From Litoditis marina (lineage: Eukaryota > Nematoda > Chromadorea > Rhabditida > Rhabditidae): DNA of 64,000 nucleotides. Below, in pieces: positions 57,353 to 64,000 of the stretch (position 1 is its first letter; each line of letters opens with the position of its first letter). The notes under the pieces are model-generated. The model made no database searches. It saw nothing but the letters and a program-made list of their open reading frames with translations, and had not been told where the DNA came from. A program made the position numbers and the translations under genes. The stretch spans positions 21,627,879-21,691,878 of the forward strand of contig OZ038434.1 of assembly GCA_964036275.1 (NCBI GenBank). The letters run 5' to 3'.

Positions 57353-57591
57353 TGGCCGAGTGGTCAAGTGGTTAGCGTTCGGCTGTCGCTCCACAGACCT
57401 GGGTTCGATCCCCGTTCGCCGCGGTATCTGTCTGGCGGACCGCATGAGCTGGTTACAAAGCTCACCCATGCCTATCTCCACCCCTCTACGGACAGTCCTT
57501 CTACGGTTGATATATGATTTGTGTGTAATTATGTTATTTTCTCAATAAAGCACACGGCTGAAATAGTTGCCGTAAAAGATTATTATTATAT
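57353..57591 (+). mobile_element. tRNA-derived SINE, copy 1
   Basis: About 239 bases. It has an A box TGGCCGAGTGG at its start and a B box GGTTCGATCCC at 57412-57422. The 59-base spacing suits a class II (Leu/Ser-like) tRNA ancestor. A non-tRNA body follows, then CAATAAAGC and a TTATTATTATATTG 3' tail. It interrupts a satellite monomer between GTCCAGTT and TTTCCTGAAG. Confidence 0.8.
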
Positions 57592-58470
57592 TGTTTCCTG
57601 AAGACAAAAAGTAAACAGGTTGTCCAATTTTTGTCCCGAGGAAATGTTTTCAACATCCTTGAGGACAAAAGGTGGACTTATTGTCCAGTTGATTTCCTGA
57701 AGACAAAAACTAAACAAGTTGTCCAATTTTTGTCCCGAGGAAATGTTTTCAACATCCTTGAGGACAAAAAGTGGACAGATTGTCCAGTTTGTTTCTTGAA
57801 GACAAAAAGTAAACAGGTTGTCCACTTTTTGTCCCGAGGTAATGTTTTCAACATCCTTGAGGAGAAAAGGTGGACAGATTGTCCAGTTGGTTTCCTGAAG
57901 ACAAAAGTAAACAGGTTGTCCAATTTTGTCCCGAGGAAATGTTTTCAACATCCTTGAGGACAAAAAGTGGACAGATTGTCCAATTTTTGTCCCGAGGTAA
58001 TGTTTTCAACATCTTTGAGGACAAAAGATGGACAGATTGTCCAGTTGGTTTCCTGAAGACAAAAAGTAAACAGGTTGTCCAATTTTTGTCCCGAAGAAAT
58101 GTTTTCAACATCCTTGGGGACAGAAAGTGGACAGATTGTCCAATTTTTGTCCCAAGGTAATGTTTTCAACATCCTTGAGGACAAAAGGTGGACAGATTGT
58201 CCAGTTGGTTTCCTGAAGACAAAAAGTGAACAGGTCGTCCAATTTTTGTCCCGAGGAAATGTTTTCAACATCCTTGAGGACAAAAAGTGAACAGATTGTC
58301 CAATTTTTGTCCCGAGGTAATGTTTTCAACATCCTTGAGGACAAAAGGTAGACAGATTGTCCAGTCCAGTTGGTTTCCTGAAGACAAAAAGTAAACAGGT
58401 TGTCCAATTTTTGTCCCGAGGAAAGTTTTTCAATATCCTTGAGGACAAAAAGTGGACAGATTGTCCAGTT

Positions 58471-58709
58471 TGGCCGAGTGGTCAAGTGGTTAGCGTTCGG
58501 CTGTCGCTCCACAGACCTGGGTTCGATCCCGTTCGCCGCGGTATCTGTCTGGCGGACCGCATGAGCTGGTTACAAAGCTCACCCATGCCTATCTCCACCC
58601 CTCTACGGACAGTCCTTCTACGGTTGATATATGATTTGTGTGTGATTATGTAATTTTCTCAATAAAGCACACGGCTGAAATAGTTGCCGTAAAAGATTAT
58701 TATTATATT
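58471..58709 (+). mobile_element. tRNA-derived SINE, copy 2
   Basis: Same insertion site within the monomer as copy 1. One C is missing after the B box (GATCCCGTT). Confidence 0.8.
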
Positions 58710-59589
58710 GTTTCCTGAAGACAAAAAGTAAACAGGTTGTCCAATTTTTGTCCCGAGGAAATGTTTTCAACATCCTTGAGGACAAAAAGTAAACAGATTG
58801 TCCAGTTGGTTTCCTGAAGACAAAAATTAAACAAGTTGTCCAATTTTTGTCCCGAGGAAATGTTTTCAACATCCTTGAGGACAAAAAGTGGACAGATTGT
58901 CCAGTTTGTTTCTTGAAGACAAAAAGTAAACAGGTTGTTCACTTTTTGTCCCGAGGTAATGTTTTCAACATCCTTGAGGACAAAAGGTGGACAGATTGTC
59001 CAGTTGGTTTCCTGAAGACAAAAAGTAAACAGGTTGTCCAGTTTTTGTCCCGAGGAAATGTTTTCAACATCCTTGAGGACAAAAAGTGGACAGATTGTCC
59101 AATTTTTGTCCCGAGGTAATGTTTTCAACATCCTTGAGGACAAAAGATGGACAGATTGTCCAGTTGGTTTCCTGAAGACAAAAAGTAAACAGGTTGTCCA
59201 ATTTTTGTTCCGAAGAAATGTTTTCAACATCCTTGGGGACAGAAAGTGGACAGATTGTCCAATTTTTGTCCCATGGTAATGTTTTCAACATCCTTGAGGA
59301 CAAAAGGTGGACAGATTGTCCAGTTGGTTTCCTGAAGACAGAAAGTGAACAGGTCGTCCAATTTTTGTCCCGAGGAAATGTTTTCAACATCCTTGAGGAC
59401 AAAAAGTAAACAGATTGTCCAATTTTTGTCTCGAGGTAATGTTTTCAACATCCTTGAGGACAAAGGGTGGACAGATTGTCCAGTCCAGTTGGTTTCCTGA
59501 AGACAAAAAGTAAACAGGTTGTCCAATTTTTGTCCCGAGGAAAGTTTTTCAATATCCTTGAGGACAAAAAGTGGACAGATTGTCCAGTT

Positions 59590-59829
59590 TGGCCGAGTGG
59601 TCAAGTGGTTAGCGTTCGGCTGTCGCTCCACAGACCTGGGTTCGATCCCCGTTCGCCGCGGTATCTGTTTGGCGGACCGCATGAGCTGGTTACAAAGCTC
59701 ACCCATGCCTATCTCCACCCCTCTACGGACAGTCCTTCTACGGTTGATATATGATTTGTGTGTGATTATGTAATTTTCTCAATAAAGCACACGGCTGAAA
59801 TAGTTGCCGTAAAAGATTATTATTATATT
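59590..59829 (+). mobile_element. tRNA-derived SINE, copy 3
   Basis: Same site and structure; differs by isolated substitutions such as CTGTTTGG for CTGTCTGG. Confidence 0.8.
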
Positions 59830-60869
59830 GTTTCCTGAAGACAAAAAGTAAACAGGTTGTCCAATTTTTGTTCCGAGGAAATGTTTTCAACATCCTTGAG
59901 GACAAAAGGTGGACAGATTGTCCAGTTGGTTTCCTGAAGACAAAAATTAAACAAGTTGTCCAATTTTTGTCCCGAGGAAATGTTTTCAACATCCTTGAGG
60001 ACAAAAGGTGGACAGATTGTCCAGTTTGTTTCTTGAAGACAAAAAGTAAACAGGTTGTCCACTTTTTGTCCCGAGGTAATGTTTTCAACATCCTTGAGGA
60101 CAAAAGGTGGACAGATTGTCCAGTTGGTTTCCTGAAGACAAAAAGTAAACAGGTTGTCCAATTTTTGTCCCGAGGAAATGTTTTCAACATCCTTGAGGAC
60201 AAAAAGTGGACAGATTGTCCAATTTTTGTCCCGAGGTAATGTTTTCAACATCCTTGAGGACAAAAGATGGACAGATTGTCCAGTTGGTTTCCTGAAGACA
60301 AAAAGTAAACAGGTTGTCCAATTTTTGTCCCGAAAAAATGTTTTCAACATCCTTGGGGACAGAAAGTGGACAGATTGTCCAATTTTTGTCCCAAGGTAAT
60401 GTTTTCAACATCCTTGAGGACAAAAGGTGGACAGATTGTCCAGTTGGTTTCCTGAAGACAAAAAGTAAACAGGTTGTCCAATTTTTGACCCGAAGAAATG
60501 TTTTCAACATCCTTGGGGACAGAAAGTGGACAGATTGTCCAATTTTTGTCCCAAGGTAATGTTTTCAACATCCTTGAGGACAAAAGGTGGACAGATTGTC
60601 CAGTTGGTTTCCTGAAGACAAAAAGTGAACAGGTCGTCCAATTTTTGTCCCGAGGAAATGTTTTCAACATCCTTGAGGACAAAAAGTAAACAGATTGTCC
60701 AATTTTTGTCCCGAGGTAATGTTTTCAACATTCTTGAGGACAAAAGGTAGACAGATTGTCCAGTCCAGTTGGTTTCCTGAAGACAAAAAGTAAACAGGTT
60801 GTCCAATTTTTGTCCCGAGGAAAGTTTTTCAATATCCTTGAGGACAAAAAGTGGACAGATTGTCCAGTT

Positions 60870-61109
60870 TGGCCGAGTGGTCAAGTGGTTAGCGTTCGGC
60901 TGTCGCTCCACAGACCTGGGTTCGATCCCCGTTCGCCGCGGTATCTGTCTGGCGGACCGCATGAGCTGGTTACAAAGCTCACCCATGCCTATCTCCACCC
61001 CTCCACGGACAGTCCTTCTACGGTTGATATATGATTTGTGTGTGATTATGTTATTTTCTCAATAAAGCACACGGCTGAAATAGTTGCCGTAAAAGATTAT
61101 TATTATATT
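60870..61109 (+). mobile_element. tRNA-derived SINE, copy 4
   Basis: Same site. The preceding higher-order unit is 160 bases longer than the others, through one extra monomer group. Confidence 0.8.
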
Positions 61110-61983
61110 GTTTCCTGAAGACAAAAAGTGAACAGGTTGTCCAATTTTTGTCCCGAGGAAATGTTTTCAACATCCTTGAGGACAAAAGGTGGACAGATTG
61201 TCCAGTTGGTTTCCTGAAGACAAAAATTAAACAAGTTGTCCAGTTTTTGTCCCGAGGAAATGTTTTCAACATCCTTGAGGACAAAAAGTGGACAGATTGT
61301 CCAGTTTGTTTCTTGAAGACAAAAAGTAAACAGGTTGTTCACTTTTTGTCCCGAGGTAATGTTTTCAACATCCTTGAGGACAAAAGGTGGACAGATTGTC
61401 CAGTTGGTTTCCTGAAGACAAAAAGTAAACAGGTTGTCCAATTTTTGTCCCGAGGAAATGTTTTCAACATCCTTGAGGACAAAAAGTGGACAGATTGTCC
61501 AATTTTTGTCCCGAGGTAATGTTTTCAACATCCTTGAGGACAAAAGTGGACAGATTGTCCAGTTTGTTTCTTGAAGACAAAAAGTAAACAGGTTGTCCAC
61601 TTTTTGTCCCGAGGTAATGTTTTCAACATCCTTGGGGACAGAAAGTGGACAGATTGTCCAATTTTTGTCCCAAGGTAATGTTTTCAACATCCTTGAGGAC
61701 AAAAGGTGGACAGATTGTCCAGTTGGTTTCCTGAAGACAAAAAGTGAACAGGTCGTCCAATTTTTGTCCCGAGGAAATGTTTTCAACATCCTTGAGGACA
61801 AAAAGTAAACAGATTGTCCACTTTTTGTCCCAAGGTAATGTTTTCAACATCCTTGAGGACAAAAAGTGGACAGATTGTCCAGTTGGTTTCCTGAAGACAA
61901 AAAGTAAACAGGTTGTCCAATTTTTGTCCCGAGGAAAGTTTTTCAATATCCTTGAGGACAAAAAGTGGACAGATTGTCCAGTT

Positions 61984-62223
61984 TGGCCGAGTGGTCAAGT
62001 GGTTAGCGTTCGGCTGTCGCTCCACAGACCTGGGTTCGATCCCCGTTCGCCGCGGTATCTGTCTGGCGGACCGCATGAGCTGGTTACAAAGCTCACCCAT
62101 GCCTATCTCCACCCCTCCACGGACAGTCCTTCTACGGTTGATATATGATTTGTGTGTGATTATGTTATTTTCTCAATAAAGCACACGGCTGAAATAGTTG
62201 CCGTAAAAGATTATTATTATATT
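61984..62223 (+). mobile_element. tRNA-derived SINE, copy 5
   Basis: Same site; shares CCCCTCCACGG with copy 4 where copies 1-3 have CCCCTCTACGG, so copies 4 and 5 are closest relatives. Confidence 0.8.
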
Positions 62224-64000
62224 GTTTCCTGAAGACAAAAAGTGAACAGGTTGTCCAATTATTGTCCCGAGGAAATGTTTTCAACATCCTTGACGACAAA
62301 AGGTGGACAGATTGTCCAGTTGGTTTCCTGAAGACAAAAATTAAACAAGTTGTCCAGTTTTTGTCCCGAGGAAATGTTTTCAACATCCTTGAGGACAAAA
62401 AGTGGACAGATTGTCCAGTTTGTTTCTTGAAGACAAAAAGTAAACAGGTTGTTCACTTTTTGTCCCGAGGTAATGTTTTCAACATCCTTGAGGACAAAAG
62501 GTGGACAGATTGTCCAGTTGGTTTCCTGAAGACAAAAAGTAAACAGGTTGTCCAATTTTTGTCCCGAGGAAATGTTTTCAACATCCTTGAGGACAAAAAG
62601 TGGACAGATTGTCCAATTTTTGTCCCGAGGTAATGTTTTCAACATCCTTGAGGACAAAAGTGGACAGATTGTCCAGTTTGTTTCTTGAAGACAAAAAGTA
62701 AACAGGTTGTCCACTTTTTGTCCCGAGGTAATGTTTTCAACATCCTTGGGGACAGAAAGTGGACAGATTGTCCAATTTTTGTCCCAAGGTAATGTTTTCA
62801 ACATCCTTGAGGACAAAAGGTGGACAGATTGTCCAGTTGGTTTCCTGAAGACAAAAAGTGAACAGGTCGTCCAATTTTTGTCCCGAGGAAATGTTTTCAA
62901 CATCCTTGAGGACAAAAAGTAAACAGATTGTCCACTTTTTGTCCCAAGGTAATGTTTTCAACATCCTTGAGGACAAAAAGTGGACAGATTGTCCAGTTGG
63001 TTTCCTGAAGACAAAGAGTTAACAGGTTGTCCAATTTTTGTCCCGAGGAAATGTTTTCAACATCCTTGAGGACAAAAAGTGAACAGATTGTCCAATTTTT
63101 GTCCCGAGGTAATGTTTTCAACATCCTTGAGGACAAAAGGTGGGCAGATTGTCCAGTCCAGTTGGTTTCCTGAAGACAAAAATTAAACAGGTTGTCCAAT
63201 TTTTGTCCCGAGGAAATGTTTTCAACATCCTTGAGGACAAAAAGTGGACAGATTGTCCAGTGTGTTTCCTGAAGACAAAAAGTAAACAGGTTGTCCACTT
63301 TTTGTCCCAAGGTAATGTTTTCAACATCCTTGAGGACAAAAGGTGGACAGATTGTCCAGTTGGTTTCCTGAAGACAAAAAGTAAACAGGTTGTCCAATTT
63401 TTGTCCCGAGGAAATGTTTTCAACATCCTTGAGGACAAAAAGTGGACAGATTGTCCAATTTTTGTCCCGAGGTAATGTTTTCAACATCCTTGAGGACAAA
63501 AGATGGACAGATTGTCCAGTTGGTTTCCTGAAGACAAAAAGTAAACAGGTTGTCCAATTTTTGTCCCGAGGAAATGTTTTCAACATCCTTGAGGACAAAA
63601 GGTGGACAGATTGTCCAGTTGGTTTCCTGAAGACAAAAATTAAACAAGTTGTCCAGTTTTTGTCCCGAGGAAATGTTTTCAACATCCTTGAGGACAAAAA
63701 GTGGACAGATTGTCCAGTTTGTTTCTTGAAGACAAAAAGTAAACAGGTTGTCCAATTTTTGTCCCGAGGAAATGTTTTCAACATCCTTGAGGACAAAAAG
63801 TGAACAGATTGTCCAATTTTTGTCCCGAGGTAATGTTTTCAACATCCTTGAGGACAAAAGGTGGGCAGATTGTCCAGTCCAGTTGGTTTCCTGAAGACAA
63901 AAATTAAACAGGTTGTCCAATTTTTGTCCCGAGGAAATGTTTTCAACATCCTTGAGGACAAAAAGTGGACAGATTGTCCAGTGTGTTTCCTGAAGACAAA

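Larger units (their letters stand above)
56889..64000. repeat. Second satellite: roughly 100-bp and 60-bp units in a higher-order array of about 1.1 kb
   Basis: Monomers combine phrases such as GGTTTCCTGAAGACAAAAAG, GTAAACAGGTTGTCC, TTTTTGTCCCGAGG and TTTTCAACATCCTTGAGGAC. The long type is about 99-100 bases, and a short type of about 60 lacks the GTTTCC...AACAG part. Groups of monomers plus one SINE form a larger unit repeated at 1118, 1119, 1280 and 1114 bases. After 62.2 kb the array continues without the SINE to the window end. Unit lengths near multiples of three keep open frames on both strands, but there is no sign of a gene. Confidence 0.95.

Noticed and set aside
57353..57430. Functional tRNA gene
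   Set aside because: A and B boxes are present, but the 5' flank does not pair with the 3' side to make an acceptor stem, and the sequence runs on into a SINE body and tail.
56889..64000. Open frames of 60-300 codons on both strands
   Set aside because: Satellite periodicity near multiples of three keeps frames open on both strands at once; no start context, promoter or conserved domain.

Overview
The window reads as a draft invertebrate chromosome scaffold, most likely from a nematode. The evidence for this is AT-rich DNA, short introns ending in TTTTCAG-like acceptors, TATA boxes, AATAAA signals, and a dead Maverick (Polinton) transposon surrounded by satellite DNA. There is a 200-base N gap at 45302-45501. 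No ordinary host gene is recognised. Every protein-coding feature belongs to the Maverick or to elements inserted in it.

Layout: (1) 1-11924 is a 169-bp satellite with a higher-order structure that includes truncated 82-bp units. (2) 11925-28095, 34560-35531 and 55157-56888 are three pieces of what I interpret as one Maverick, about 18.9 kb when summed. It starts and ends with related but diverged termini (AGTAGTATATGTACC at the left, AGTAGTGTATGTACC read inward from the right). (3) A 6,464-bp element with perfect 52-bp inverted termini (28096-34559) sits inside the DNA polymerase gene. (4) A second insertion of about 19.6 kb (35532-55156) breaks the polymerase again. It consists of a minisatellite built of 10-bp blocks (35532-45301), the N gap, an 8.5-kb near-perfect palindrome (45502-54044) and about 1.1 kb of further sequence. 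(5) 56889-64000 is a second satellite of roughly 100-bp units, with a tRNA-derived SINE trapped as part of a higher-order repeat of about 1.1 kb.

Maverick gene content, left to right: a C2H2 zinc-finger protein; two small, possibly paralogous proteins; a multi-exon membrane protein with an EGF-like module; a proline-rich protein; integrase with a chromodomain; a basic Pro/Thr-rich protein; a small helical protein; packaging ATPase; a virion-type protein with a mucin-like insert; the C-terminal half of the major capsid protein; a small basic capsid-associated protein; an adenain-like protease; a spliced GC-rich gene; a further small GC-rich gene; and protein-primed DNA polymerase B in three pieces. 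Integrase, polymerase, protease, ATPase and capsid genes together define the element type. The split polymerase and half-length capsid gene mean this copy cannot be autonomous.

The most unusual observation is that the palindrome inside the polymerase carries two copies (one intact, one frameshifted) of a zinc-finger protein clearly homologous to the Maverick's own first gene. The palindrome is therefore a candidate Maverick-related non-autonomous or satellite element. The spliced EGF-like membrane protein inside a Maverick is the second point of interest.
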